DNA of 64,000 nucleotides from Emydura subglobosa (taxonomy: Eukaryota; Chordata; Testudines; Chelidae). This document shows, in pieces, positions 12,541 through 25,035 of the stretch. How positions within the stretch are numbered: the stretch's first letter is position 1; each line of letters starts with the position of its first letter. The DNA lies in contig ML679962.1 in the NCBI GenBank assembly GCA_007922225.1, positions 31,541,563-31,605,562 on the forward strand, in the 5' to 3' direction. A program made the translations under genes and the position numbers. Under the pieces are notes generated by a model. It saw only the letters and a program-made list of their open reading frames with translations. It was not told the DNA's origin and did not search any database.

Positions 12541-13240
12541 AAACTGTAGCTAGAGATTAATTTTCTGGGTTCACCATTCTAAGGAACCTGCCATAAGGCG
12601 TTTGAAAGGACTTTATCTTTCCATAATTAATTTTCACTGGAAACACCAGGAAATCTTCCAACTTGAAGATGAGAAAGATGAGTAACCTTACAATGGTTAA
12701 AGGGAAGGGGAAAAGACACCTCAGTATATATTCCCCTAGTGAATATTTGGTTTTCATGCCAAGTGTGGAGAGAAAAGCTTTGATTAGACTTTCTGTGCAG
12801 TCCATATGGCTGAGCTTTTGCGTTTGATAGATGCATAAGTTGCCCTCCATTGGTGAAAAAGGAGAGTACTTACTGAGTATGTGCTGAAGAAAAAAAGAGA
12901 TGAGGTTTCTCAGTTGTATCCTGTTACAATGCATTTCTTAGATAAGCCATCTCCACCTCAATATTATCTTTAGAAATAGGCACTTAATATGGAATTTATG
13001 GTGTCTTGTTTCTATAAGGATAAGAAGGCAAACCAAGTCTTATACCATATTGAAGTCAATGGAGCTATGCCGATTAATTCCAGCTTGTGATCTGTCTCGT
13101 TTGCTTCTACAGAGCATTCCTAACTCATAGATGAAAGTTTATCATTGATCTCCAAACATTACATTTATTTATTTACAACTTCCTTGCTTCTTGGGAGGAG
13201 TATACTCCAGAGGAGAGTGCTGGTTTTGGATTTAACAGAC
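12541..13240. other. Non-coding stretch, no gene recognised
   Basis: A minus-strand frame of 125 codons (12557-12934) has no recognisable motif and is probably chance. A short repeat remnant (ataccatattgaagtcaatggagctatgcc-type words at 13040-13083) belongs to the same sauropsid palindromic group as the copy at 27487-27582. Confidence 0.4.
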
Positions 13241-15555
13241 ATAACAACAGCCATACTGATTCAGACCAATGGCCCATCTGGCTCAGTATCCTGTCTTTTG
13301 ACAGTGGCCAGTGCCAGATGCTTCAGAGGGAATAAACAGAACAGGGCAGTTTCAAATAATCTGTGCCTTGCCATCCAGTCCCAGTTTCTGGCAATCAGAG
13401 GTTAGGGATACCCAGATCATGGGGTTGAATCCCTGACCATCTTAGTTAATAGCCACTGATGGACCTAATTTCCATGAATTTATCTGATTCTTCTTTGAAC
13501 CCAGTTATACTTTCGACCTTCACAACACCCCATGACGACGAGTTCTACAGGTTGACTATGTATTGTGTGAGGAAGTACTTCCTTTTGTTTGCTTTAAACC
13601 TTTTGCCCACAAGAACTTCACCAAGTGACCTGCCACTAGTTCTTGTGTGAAGGAGTAAGTAACACTTCCTTATTCACTTCCCCTACATCATCCTTGATTT
13701 TATTGGAACCCCATTCATCTCTTTTATATAATTGCATTATAGTTTTCTGTTTTAATATCTTAAACATTTCCTAACTTTTCCTAACTTTTTTGACTGCCAC
13801 TGCACATTGAGTGGATATTTTCAGAGAACTATTTATGATGACTCCAAGATTGCTTTCTCGAGTAATTACAGCTAATTTAGATCCCGTCATTTTGAATGTA
13901 TAGTTGAGATTTTTTTTTTTTGCATTGTGTATTCCTTTGCACTTATCAACATGGAATTTCATCTTCCATTTTGTTGCCCAGTCACCCACTTTTCTGCGAT
14001 CTCTTTGTAACTCTTCGCAGTGTGCTTTGCACTTAACTATCTTGAGTAATTTTGTACCGTCTGCAAATTTTTCCACCTCACTAATCACTCCTTTTTCCAG
14101 TTTGCTTATGAACATGTTGAACAACACAGGTCCCAGTACAGATTCTTGGGGAAACCCAGTATTTACCTCCCTTCATTGTGAAAACTCACCATTTATTCCT
14201 ACCCTCTGTTTTCTATCTTTTAATCAGTTATGGATCCATGACAAGACGTTCCCTCTTATCCCATGATTGCTTCAAAGCCTTTGGTGAGGGAACTTGTCAA
14301 AGGCTTTCTGAAAGTCCATGTACACTATAGCCACTGGCTAACCCTAGTCCACATGCTTGTTGACCCCCCTCAAAGAATTCCAATAGAAAGATGAGGCATG
14401 ATTTCCCTTTACAAAAGTCATGCTGCTTCTTCCTCAACAAATTGTGTTCATCTATGTGTCTGGTAATTCCGTTCTTTACTATAGTTTCAACCAATTTGCC
14501 TGTTACTGAAGTTTGGCTTACCAGCCTTTAAATGTCAGGATTGCCTCTGGAGCCTTTTATAAAAATCCACATCATGTTAGCTATTTTCCAGTCATCTAGT
14601 ACAGAAGCTGATTTAAGTGATAGGTTGCATACCACAGCTAGTAGTATTGCTATTTCATATTTGAGTTCCTTCAGAACTCTTGGGTGAATATCATCTGGTG
14701 CTGGTGACTTATTACTGTTAAATTAGCAGTTTGTTCTAAACCTCCTCTACTAACACCTCAATGTAGGACAAGTCCTCAGATTTGTCACCTAAAAAGAATA
14801 GCTCAAGTTTAGGGATCTCCCCTGTATCCTGTGCAGTGAAGACCAATGCAAAGGATTCATTTAGCTTCTCCACAAGGGCCTTGTCTTCCTTGAGTATTCC
14901 TTTAGCACCTTGATCATTCAGCAGCCTCACTGACAGTTTGCAGGCTTCCTGCTTCTGATATACTTAAAAAAATTGTTGTTATTTTTTGTGTCTTTAGCTA
15001 GTTGCCCTTCATATTCTTTCTTGGCCTGCCTAATTATATTATTACATTTGATTTACCAGAGTTTATGCTTGTTATTTTCCTTATTAGGCTTTGACATTCA
15101 GTTTTTAAAGGACGCCTTTCTGCCTTTAACCACCTCTGTTACTCTGCTGTTTAGCCACGGTGGCATATTTTTGGTTCTCTTATTTTTTTTTTATTTGGGA
15201 TACACATTTAGTTTAAGCATCTATTATGGTGTTTTTAGCAAATTTCCTTGCAGCTTGCAGGCACTTCTCCCTTGTGACTGTTCCTTTTAATTTCTGTTTA
15301 ACTAGCTTCCTCATTTTTGTGTAGTTGCCCTTTTAGAAGTTAAATGCTAGTGTGGTGGGTTTCTTGGCATTTTCCCCTCTACAAGAATGTTAAATTTAAT
15401 TATGGAATGGTGATTATTACTGAGAAGTTCAGCTGTATTCATCTTGTGGACCAGATCCTTTTGCTCCATTTAGGCTACATCAAGAAATGCTTCTTGCCTT
15501 TAGGGTTCCAGGACAAGTTGCTCCAAGAAGCAGTCACTTGTGGTGTCTAGAAATT
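13241..15555 (-). mobile_element. CR1 LINE, decayed, 5'-truncated (EN end, RT and 3' end)
   Basis: Read on the minus strand, the element runs from the end of the endonuclease domain (about 15555-15330) through the linker (15320-14940) to RT. Minus-strand frames at 14736-14930 (LNDQGAKGILKEDKALVEKLNE) and 14297-14494 (HDFCKGKSCL, EFFEGGQQ) are typical CR1 RT. The frame at 13771-14127 carries the palm region with FADGTKLLKIV, where the active-site box FADDT has lost its second Asp, and also WATKWKMKFHVDKCK. About 250-300 bases expected between RT and the 3' region are missing near 13700-13770. The 3' untranslated part (13241-13680) ends next to the recognisable terminal phrase gccatactgattcagacc. 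Several stops and frameshifts make it dead. CR1 normally encodes a gag-like ORF1 and an EN-RT ORF2; ORF1 is absent here. Confidence 0.92.
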
Positions 15556-15879
15556 ATTGACTCCATCTCTATATTCCTTCTTTCTAGTTACTAAAAATAA
15601 ATAGTTATAGATAAATTTCTGAAATTCCAAATACCTTGCAGAAATTCATAATATTTCTGCTAGGATAAATCTACTCTCTCTGCTTTGCAGTGGTCACAGT
15701 ATAGTGAGTATGAAATATGTAGACTAGACCATTATCAATAAAAACAAACTTTCCCAAGAGTAAATTTGGACACCATGTATCAAAATATGCTGTTTCTCAG
15801 TATGAACCACACACACGTGATTTTAATCTAATATTATTCAGGCTTCCCCCAGTAATTAATAACCCATTCTCATACAGGA
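15556..15879. other. Short non-coding gap
   Basis: AT-rich sequence between the CR1 element and a CORE-SINE. I see no repeat or gene in it. Confidence 0.5.
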
Positions 15880-16139
15880 GGCAGTGAGAACCAATGGATA
15901 GAGCCCGGACATAGAGTCAAGAGACTTGGATTCTATTCCGGGTTGTGCCACTGACCTGGTATGTGACCTTAAGCAAGTCACCTTATCATTGATTTCCCCT
16001 TCAACTCTTTGCTCCTCTTTGTCTGTCTTGTCTATTTAGATTGTAAGTCCTTTTGTTGAGCACCTGGTACAATAGGGTCCTGATCTTTGTTGAGAGCTGT
16101 AGGGGCTGCTGCAATATAAATAAAAATAGTAATTAAAAA
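15880..16139 (+). mobile_element. CORE-SINE (MIR-like head with L2-type tail)
   Basis: The 5' part has the tRNA-like head with a B-box-like word (ggattctattccgg). The conserved CORE follows (tgccactgacctggtatgtgacctta.gcaagtca). The tail contains attgtaagtcctttt, agcacctggtacaatagggtcctgatc and an A/T-rich end with ataaataaaaata. This structure is typical of amniote CORE-SINEs mobilised by L2-like LINEs. It is old and non-coding. Confidence 0.85.
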
Positions 16140-17130
16140 TTGTTCTCCTTTATGTCAGTCAACCTATTGCACTCCCCTAGGCCAAAATTACTGGTTAAAA
16201 AAAGTTAACAGTATCCCCTAGAAGAAAACTGAATGCAATGATCTACTCTGAGACCTTTGTTAAGGGTGTCTTATGTTTATTTTGAATTATAACAACTTCA
16301 CTAGCATATAACATGTCTTTGAGAGTCGCTTTGCCCTATGGCAGTGTTCCTATATCACTCGGGAAGACCTGATTCTGTCACCAAGGGTTCAAGAACTAGG
16401 GCAAAATTTATAGAGGAAAAACAAACTTTAACTTAAACATACACAAGTTCATCTAACACATCCCATTCATAGTGCCTACAGCGCAGTACTATAGCAATGT
16501 AATCATTTCATGAAACTGTGAGCCAGTATCTCACGGTTATTTTTGTTTACCCTGTCATTCACATGTCCCAAATATTTTTCAGCGCCTGATAACAGCCCTC
16601 CCTGTATTTGGCTTAAGACCATTGGCTGGCAAATGCAAAGTAATTTTGTGACATTGTCAAATGACGATCTGTTTTTAATAAATCCAACTTTGTTTCAATT
16701 AATTAGATTGGAAAGTAAATCTTCTAGATGTCTCGTTAAAACGATACTAATCACTAATACAGGTATGTAAAATGAGCTAAGTTACACTCTTATTCTTTTT
16801 CAATGTTATTAGTCTACTACATTTTAAAATAGCAGAAATAAACTTCTTGATGGAAAAGAAAGTTGTACGCGTTTGTTAAGGAGCAGAGACATTATATAAA
16901 TATTTTGAAGGGGCTACTGTAGTGCACATAAGAAAGCAAAAAATGGGTTTGGTACACTAAAAACATCCAACAAAAGATAGAATAAAGGTCACTGTGCTAG
17001 TGTATATGCTTCGTGTTGAAAAGTCAATGCAGGCATGTGTAAGTCATGACCACTCAATGTGATATTCTGTCGCCCACTGGTAGAGGCGAGGCCACCTATA
17101 GATTGATAAATCTGCTACAGCCTTGACTAA
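16140..17130. other. Non-coding stretch, no gene recognised
   Basis: Mostly AT-rich unique sequence. The plus-strand frame at 16543-16770 has no recognisable motif. Nothing else stands out. Confidence 0.45.
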
Positions 17131-17215
17131 GAGCTGTGTCTTTTAGCTCAAGAAATAGAGGCTCATGCATTAAGATCCAGAGATCGCAGGTTCGATCCCT
17201 GTTACATATATCATT
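17131..17215 (+). mobile_element. tRNA-derived SINE head
   Basis: The block reads ttagctcaagaaatagagg (A-box-like) followed about 30 bases later by caggttcgatccctg, which contains a good RNA polymerase III B box (ggttcgatccc). The spacing fits a tRNA-derived promoter. The left half of the acceptor stem does not pair with the right half, so it is a tRNA-derived repeat, not a working tRNA gene. Its 3' extent is unclear; sequence up to about 17400 may belong to it. Confidence 0.6.
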
Positions 17216-18228
17216 AGTAATCCTTCTCCCTAGATGTGCACATGGAAGAGCTTTAGCTGTCTTGATAGCACTATCTTCCTCATCCCTCTGGATCCTGCAG
17301 AGATGACTCTTGGCTTTGAAGGCTGCATAGGAGCAGGGTAGATTCTGAGCAGGCCAGGGGAAGGAGTGGATGGGCTAGAGATGGTTCCCCCCCCCCCATA
17401 CCCATAGACATTGCCAATAGAAGAATATACAGCCAGCAGCCTGGAAAAATCTATAAGAGGGGCCTTGCCTGGGAGCTAGTATGGTGGAGGGACAATAGAG
17501 GGCCAAAACCTCTGTGTGGATCCCAGTATTGCCAACCCCAAACATTCAAAGGCAAGACCCAAATAATAATGAGATTGTCTTAAAAATCACAAAACTTAAC
17601 AATAAAAAAACCCTGGATACTATTTGTCTGTCTTCTGGATTGTGAGCTTTTCGCATGCCCTTGGGCCATATTTTTGAGTTTTTGCCCCCCACAATCACGA
17701 AGGCAAGAAATTTACTTTTTTCCCAAATGGAAGCACAGATTCTCACCTAATTACGTGCCTCTGGGTATGTGGATTTTCAGAAATACACCTAACGTTGTGA
17801 GATCCTGGATAAAGTCATGAAAGTTGGCAACACAAGGTCATCATGGACCCCAGCTGAGGTGAGCCCCAGGTTCTTGCCCCCTCCTTTGCCCCCTGCCATA
17901 GAACAGTTGGGTGCGATCTCTGACACAGGATCTTTGCAGAGATTTCTTCTTCCATATTCTCTCCCTGCCAGGCTTTCTGCAGGTGGGGAATGAACTGTGC
18001 CATTCATATTAATCTTCTGAATTGGAGTACTATAGAGAATGCCCAGTTTGCAATAGCAGATCATTTATTCTCTATGCCTTCTAGTATCATCGCTTATCTT
18101 AACACTTAGCATGCAAACGACAAGAATTAATATTGGCCATAAAAAGTACCCATCTTTAAAAAAAAAAAAATCCAACCACTACACTTAACAGTCTAACTAT
18201 GCTCCTACGCTCTGCAAGGAACGTCTGA
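17216..18228. other. Non-coding stretch, no gene recognised
   Basis: Contains a poly-C run at about 17390 and a poly-A run near 18158-18170. Minus-strand frames at 17546-17746 and 17789-18064 look like chance. Confidence 0.4.
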
Positions 18229-18514
18229 GGCCAGGTCTCCACTTACCTGGAAATTCAGTGGCAGTTGACGAGAGCTACACAGAGTAGCTTGCGTAATTCC
18301 TGTCGACTTCGTAACTCCTCTTCCACGCGGCGTCTTCACTGTGCTGCGCTGATGGGAAATGTGTTTCTGTCAATGCAGCGCTACGCCACTTTAGGGGGTG
18401 GTTTTAATGCGTCGAATTCTGGATCGATTGTGCGGGTCTTCACTGATCACTCAATCGATCCGGATACATCGATCTGACAGTGGCGAATTTGCCGCCGTCA
18501 GTGAAGACATACCC
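18229..18514. mobile_element. CpG-dense MITE (ggccaggtct family)
   Basis: The left end reads ggccaggtctccactta. The right end, read inward from the other strand, is atgggtatgtcttcact, an imperfect terminal inverted repeat. Inside are an exact 10-base inverted repeat (ggatcgattg at 18421-18430 against caatcgatcc at 18452-18461) and many CpG sites (gtcgacttcg, acgcggcgtc, atcgatccgg, gccgccgtc). No coding capacity. The family resembles the element at 62645-62880 and what I recall as a hAT-like turtle MITE. Target duplications are not clear. The retained CpGs contrast strongly with the CpG-poor flanks. Confidence 0.7.
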
Positions 18515-21500
18515 ATTGTATTTTGTAATGCAGCAAGTTTCTGATGCAGATTCAGCTGAGGGCATGAAGGATCTTTTCATTGACTTAAATGGGATTTGGA
18601 TCAGGTTTATAAAACCAAATGCTATATTTATACCTGAATATGAGTTGTACTGACACATTCTAAAATCACACTCTTCAGTTTTTCCAGCACTGAATGTACT
18701 GCTCAATTAACAGCAGATCAGAATGCCGATCAATTACACAACCCTACTGTGGATGAATATTTGTTTAATTCCCACTACTAGGACCTGAGAGTCTATTTAC
18801 ATTGCACAAATATCATAGATCTTGATGATATTGCTGGCAGTGAATCCAGTAATGCAAAATTAAAGGTGTTTTCCCCTAACTTTTCCTCATGATTTCTTCA
18901 CTTCATCAGAATTGTCAATATTATTCTCTCCGGGTGCTGATCTACCTTACATTAGACTGAAAAGAAAATGCAAATGAGATAGGGATTTAATTAACAGAAA
19001 GTAGCCAAGCATACCTACCAAAGTCAGGTTGAGGAAGGAGACTAGTTACTTCTCCCCGGTCATTCAGACAAGAAGTGTTTTGACTTTTAATGTGCAGATA
19101 AAAGGAATGTAATTAAGGAAAGAATACTGTATTCTAGATCAATATCTTTCTTTGACAGGAAATTTGTCTTTGAAAGGTGCATAATGTGAACATAAATGTT
19201 GCCTTCATTCTAAAACTGCTTGCACGAGTCGCTTTTAAATTCTGTTCCATGTGGTGATACCTTTCTTTACCTGACGTAATCCAATATGAATGTAAGTTTG
19301 CATTGGACATCAGCAAAACTCAAAACCTTAAAAATGATGCAGACAATGACCCATTTCTTCCTGCTTTGTTTAATTGGTGAAGAACAATGGTGCTTTTGAG
19401 TTACTGGAAAGCCTTACAAGTGATTTTTATTTTATTTTTATTTTAATGCACCAAGTACAATTATGATGTAACACATCAAAAATTAGAATAAAATAACTGC
19501 TTTTCCACTTTACAGCGTGCTGATTGTTCAGACAGCCAATGCTCCCTCTCAATTTTGAGAAGACACAAAGAAGCCATTTAAACATGGCTTGCAAGGAGTA
19601 TTTATTCTTAAACACAAACAATATTATTCTAGCTATATTTCTAACCGTATATTTAACAATGAAATAACTCATGCGCACTCCTTTCTTCTAAACTAGCACA
19701 TCATCAAGATTGAAAAGGAAAAGGTTACCAGAGTGAATAGAACTAAAGAAACTAATCTTGGTTTACTGGTTTATGCTGATTTTGGCTATCTCACAGTTAC
19801 ACACATTACAGGTGTTAATGCTAACTATGAAGCAGACTCTCCAGCTTGAAATAAAATCTCACTTCAGGTGAGAGTTAGGAGTCAGATCATCGAAGGCTCT
19901 CACTTAAACATGGTATAGGATTACTTTTCTCTCGGGGCATAATATCTTGTGCTAACTAAAAAGCTATTCCACCTTCTTTTCTCTGGTTGAATTTTACCCT
20001 GGGACTGAAGGCTAGCACCAAACCTGTGCACACTGAGATCCTGTGTGAAGAACAGGAATGAATTCACCCTCTGTGAAAAGGCATTTCTCTGATCCAGGCT
20101 CCATTAACTGGTTCACTCTTACCGCTGCACTGGAGCTGGAATGTTGTGAAAGGATGACAGAATCCTTGGACTAAGACTACCCTTTACAATGAGGATTGTC
20201 TTGTAGTGACCATTTTAAAAAACAGGTAATATTTCACCTTCTCTTGCCTTTATGGATGCCCTAATTTCCAAAGGCATTTGTGATTGATAAGCTTCTCTTC
20301 AAGATTTCTGTCCTACAGCTTCACCCACGTATCTGGATCAACGCTTCCACGGTGATCTTTATAACTGAGCTTTTCGGTCTTGAATATGTAGACCAAATAA
20401 TCTTGAGCATGTTGCCACGGATACTTTCTCTCTGACAACTTTAACTTTGAAACCAACACACACACGTTGCATAATATTTAATTTCTGTATTGATTTCCCC
20501 TGTCCTGTACTTTTCCTTGGCCTTTATGTGGTCTGCAGCAATGTGTGCCACATTCATGTTCCTAATGGCAGAATGGAATTATGCCAAGAGCATACCCCAT
20601 TAAAACAGGTATTGTGGATTCAGAGAAAGTCAATGTTCCTTCTTAGCTGAGAGAAGCAAGAGTTAGCACCACACCAATAAAAGTTTACAACACAGTTCAA
20701 AATACTTTAATTAAAAGAATAAGGTGTAATGGGGGATTCCTTTTATTGGTTCTAATCTTACGACAAGATAAACGATTACATGTAAAGCCAGATCCTCATC
20801 CATTCATTGTGCAAGCAGCCCAAAGTGAATGATCGCTTTTGCATGTCCCCAGCTGGGGATTTCCCTGGAATTAGCGAGTCCCCAATGGATGAACTTCAGA
20901 CAGTGCCAGCTCCTATCCCACCCCATCCTGCAGCCACCAGCATGGGTGCTGTTTTGGGGTTGGGGAGAGTCACCAAAGGACACTGTATCCGTAGCTGGTA
21001 GATGACCTCTTCGAGGCCACTGCCAGTCAGCAAAGATTAGCGCATCCCTCTGGCTGACCCAGCATATACTGTGGCTGTGGAGCTGGGCAGAGGATTGGGG
21101 AACTATAACTCTTTCTCTGATGGCCTCTCCCGCAAGCTGCACCAAATAAATATCAGCTGCGGTATAGAACTTGACCCCTTGTGTATGAGTAATTGCCACT
21201 TCATTGAATAGGGGCCTTCCTTTAACATCACCATAAATCTCCACTATAAAAAGTTGAAGATAAAAAACAACCAGCCATATTTTCCTGTGCAGAAATAAAA
21301 CCCAGCTCCTCCCCCCCCCCCGCCAGCATTCGCTGATGTCTACCTACAACCCAAATTGGATAGACCTGCAATAAACAGGGGTACCTCAATGCATTTCAAA
21401 TAGAAATGGTTATAAAAGAGTAGCCAGTTTGGCCTGAAGGAAACACATGGCAACATGTATTTAGTTCGAAATAGATTCCCTCACAGAAACTACCACACCT

Positions 21501-22130
21501 TTAGGGAATAAGAAGCAATTTTTTTTTCTTTAGATAAATGTTAAATAATTAATGTGCTTGGAGCAAACACAACATCTCTCTAGTGTTCTTTTATGTAAGA
21601 GAAACGGGCTATTCACGCTCCATTTATAAACCTGATAAATAGGTGTACAAACAGCATCTTACAGGGCTTAGTGAATTTCAACACATAGGGAATGAGATGC
21701 ATTAATACCAAAGAAAATAGAAAATATGCAAGATTTATTGATGTGGAAAGCTGTTTACATTATAGACCTTATTTAAAAAAAACCTTTAAAATGGAATATT
21801 TTCTGATTCATGTTACAAAAAATCATTTTGAGAGTATATATCAATAATATACACATATAATTTTCACCAGTTATTATAGTTTCCCAGAACATGTTATTTT
21901 AAACATCAGATTTTATGACAGTTGCATGTTCATTCAGGTTTAGATCCTCTCTCTCCCCTTTTCTGAATTTCTAATGCAGCCATCATTCTCAGGGAAGCTC
22001 TATGTTCTGTGTTATGCAGGTAGTCAACTAGGTGATTACAGTGGACACTTCTGACTTTAGAATCTATGAATCATCGCCATCATTGTATCCAGGTGCTGTA
22101 TAGATCATTAAGTGTCACAAGTCTATATGT
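18515..22130. other. Long non-coding stretch, no gene recognised
   Basis: Largely unique AT-rich DNA. The block 20790-21245 is more GC-rich and holds a minus-strand frame of 146 codons (20804-21244) without any motif I recognise. Its flanks contain gccagatcctcatcc, a word used by a sauropsid repeat family, so the block may be repeat-derived. A poly-C run lies near 21310-21321. The AT-rich part 21480-21960 shows nothing. Confidence 0.4.
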
Positions 22131-22559
22131 CTGAAGATGAACATGTCGCTCTCCTTCCCTGTCCAAGATATTAGTGATTGTCTTCCGGGAAATAAAACGT
22201 GGCCAGAGGAGATCAAACCATTAAATGTAGCTGGGGAATGATCAGCTATACGATGTGCTTCCATTAAATCCTGTCCATAACTTTTGCAGCCAATTTCTAC
22301 ACAGCTTTAAGGCTGGTTCTTGGAGCATTATTATCCCCTCTTGGGCAGGATGGCATGAAGAGAAGGAGACATCATTTGTGGCTCTCCTGTGATCCACGAG
22401 GTTGGGGTAGGGATCCACCAGTTTTGTGGGTGCGCACTTTGGTTTGTCTGTTAATCCCCACGCCAAGAGGGGAGGATGCGGTGTCAATTGTTACAATAGC
22501 GACCTGGAGTCCCTCTCTGCTTCTGCCACACAGCTGGTGATCAATGGAGGCACTTGAGT

Positions 22560-22890
22560 GGGATCCCTCTCAATTTAAAAGAAGACACTAGTAGTGAGAG
22601 GCCCTCATCCCTGGAACAAGCTCCCCTAGTGGTTCAGAACAGCTCTCATCCACTGAGTCCATTCTGTGAGGTGCATTTATTTGCAGAAGATTGGGTTTGA
22701 TGGGGGCTGGAACTGTCTGTTAGGAGAGGATTTTTGTGCTTCGTAAGAGGGGTTGGTTCTCCTGGGTGTTGTGGGATAAGCTGCTATTTAATATTATTTT
22801 TATTTCTGTAACTTGTGCCAGGAGTTCCGGACAGTGCCCTATGTTTTATTGCTGTAGAAATCCAGATGACTAAATAAATGAAATCGCAGG
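22560..22890 (+). mobile_element. Possible L2-type LINE 3' end
   Basis: The words ccctggaacaagctcccc are reminiscent of the LW-N-LP motif at the C terminus of L2/CR1 RT proteins. The stretch ends with an untranslated-like tail (ctgctatttaatattatttttatttctgtaac ... gactaaataaatgaaa) of the L2 type. The intervening protein is unreadable. Assignment is tentative. Confidence 0.35.
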
Positions 22891-23659
22891 ACTGGTTTGT
22901 AAGATAGTAACACACTCATTTTTACTCTTCAGCTTCTTATATTACTTCTAATGTCTGAAATAACCCAGTGCCTAATGCTAATTAATGAGCCCCCCCCCAC
23001 CCCATGCCAGACATCTGATTTCTATTGTACACTTTTCTGATTTCTATTGTACACTTTGTGTGGGAGGGAAACGATTGACAAGAGAGCTCTACAGGTGGCT
23101 TGGCTTATTGGACTATTTGCTCAAGTGAAAGCCTTGTTGTCTGGTATGGCTTTCTGAGTGTTTCCAAAGACTGACAGACAGGATTATCCTTAGCAGCATT
23201 TGCCAGGCTATTTTATTGGTGGCCATTATTACATTCCATTTCAACTGCGTCCAGAAAACTGCAACAAGTCCTGGAAAAGCGACTGACTGAAATGTTTGTT
23301 CATGACAAGCTGGTATCCATTTAGGACAGGAAGAAAGACAATAACAGCAATGTCAGTTTCTGCCAGCTCCATCCACTTTTCGTGATTCAAGTCCCAAATT
23401 TGTGCTGTGTAAACTTTGCAAAACACAGCTTAGATTTTGTGCTTATCTACAAGAAAATAGTTTAAAGCAAAATTTTATTCTACTGGTGTCTGTTTTGTAT
23501 TAATTTTAGTTTGAGGTGGTGAATTAGGAAACTAGTCATGTCCATTCAGTGTGTTTATTGTCTACATCCAGGAGTTTTCTTCTCTTGGTATTCCCCAACT
23601 CATTTCTCTTTCAGAAATGAGAGGTTTTGGTGGCTCTTGCTGAATTGCTAATAAAATGA
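22891..23659. other. Non-coding stretch with a short tandem duplication
   Basis: A poly-C run lies at about 22991-22999. A 22-base unit (ctgatttctattgtacactt..) is duplicated at 23015-23036 and 23037-23058 with one difference. No gene seen. Confidence 0.5.
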
Positions 23660-23925
23660 GGTGGTTTTCTCAAACCGATAGGCAGGTGGATGGGACCAGC
23701 ACTCAGAGTCCGACCTGCAGTCTCATCCCGGCTCTGCCACTGATCTGCTGTGTGACCTTGGGCAATTCACTTCCCCTTGCTATCTTTTGTGTGTCTTGCC
23801 TGTTAGACAGTAAGCTCTTTAGGGGGATTGACTCAGTGTGGCAGGGGAGAGGGGGGCGGTATGCTAGAACAATGGGGTTCTGATCTCAGCAGGGTCCTTG
23901 AGGTGCTACCCGAATGTGAGAAAGA
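23660..23925 (+). mobile_element. CORE-SINE with L2-type tail
   Basis: The CORE is well preserved (tctgccactgatctgctgtgtgaccttgggcaattcact). It is followed by a tail with agacagtaagctcttt and aacaatggggttctgatctcagc. The tRNA-like head (gaccagcactcagagtccgacctgcagtctcatcccgg) is partly decayed. Same family as 15880-16139. Confidence 0.85.
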
Positions 23926-24190
23926 GAGAGGGGAGGGAAACAGTCGGAAAGATCCTTTTGGCTGACTAACTGTGAGAACTCATTGGAAAAGACCAGGAAC
24001 TTTAAGGCGATGAGGCCGTCGACTTCCAAGGCAAGACAGCGTTATCCAAATACTGCGAAGCAGCTTTGTTTTAGAGCAGGTTTATAGTGTTGAAAGAGAC
24101 GTTCAGCATTTTCAGCGCCTGTGCTCTGACACGTGATGTAGCATTCGTGACTCTGAGCAAGGGAAAGGAAAGGATGCAAATGGGTGTGCG
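23926..24190. other. Short non-coding gap
   Basis: Nothing recognisable between the SINE and the LTR-like block. Confidence 0.5.
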
Positions 24191-24199
24191 ACGGGTCTG

Positions 24200-25035
24200 G
24201 GCTTACCGATGGTACTGCCTAGTGGTCGTGTCTCTGGGTTGCAGCTCTCCCCTGTCTCCAGTGTCCCCTGCCAGTAGTCGCTATGGCATGGTGGCAGTCC
24301 CTTTTACAGTAGATAGTAACTCGGCCCTCTGGCCAGGTTGCCATTGAAGCTCACCCCATTCTGGGGAAACAGAGTCCAACAAAGTAGAGAAGTCAGTGTC
24401 CCCCAGCTGCAGATCCCTGAAGGCCCAACAACTTACTTCAGTGCTTACAAGGTCTTTATCCTCCTTTTTTCAAGGAGGCGGGGGAGAGGGTTATGCTACT
24501 CTTGTAGTGTCTGGTAGGGGATCCTGGGCCCTCCATCTATGCCGGGTTCTCACCCAGGGCCATAGGAGTGGCAGCAATATCAAGAACCCAGGAGTGCACC
24601 AAGGCTGCCTCCCTGGGCCACTTCCTACTAATTACTTTCCCAGTTCAGGGCACAGCCCCCATCTCACAAACAATCCAAGAAAAGATCAAGTGAAGGATTC
24701 CTTAATCCATAAGGACAACCTAGTCCGTCCTTTGGGGTCTAGAGTACTGCTGCTTGCAGACTGCTGTTTCCTTCAGTAAGGTCTCCCACTGTACCTTTAC
24801 TCAGGAGCTCTCAGGATGGGTCCATCTATCCTATCTGCTATCTCTCCCCCCCTCTGCCCTGCTCTGCCATCCTATTCTGTCTTCTCTCTCCCCACCGAGC
24901 TGGCTGATTTCTTTTCAGCTCCTCATCCAGCTGGAGCAGATTCAGCTGTGTGTTAGGGCAGGGCCATGTGGACCCAGAGCTGCTCCTTAATCTCTTCTGT
25001 CCCAGGGTGGAGTTTATACATTCCATCACAGGGTA
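24200..25035. mobile_element. LTR-like dispersed repeat, copy 1
   Basis: GC-rich, pyrimidine-rich block without coding capacity. It shares with 32090-32880 the phrases ctggtaggggatcctgggccctcc (here about 24511-24534) and ccccattctggggaaacagagtccaac (24355-24381), in the same order. Long, non-coding, GC-rich shared sequence of this kind resembles turtle LTR retrotransposon ends as I remember them. The frames across it (24396-24779 plus strand, 24838-25029 minus strand) have no motif and are chance. Strand of the parent element is not known. Confidence 0.45.

Noticed and set aside
17131..17215. Functional tRNA gene
   Set aside because: Good B box, but acceptor-stem halves do not pair and the anticodon arm is not formed; fits a tRNA-derived SINE.
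20804..21244. 146-codon minus-strand frame as a gene
   Set aside because: No motif, no splice or promoter context, and flanking words belong to a dispersed repeat family.
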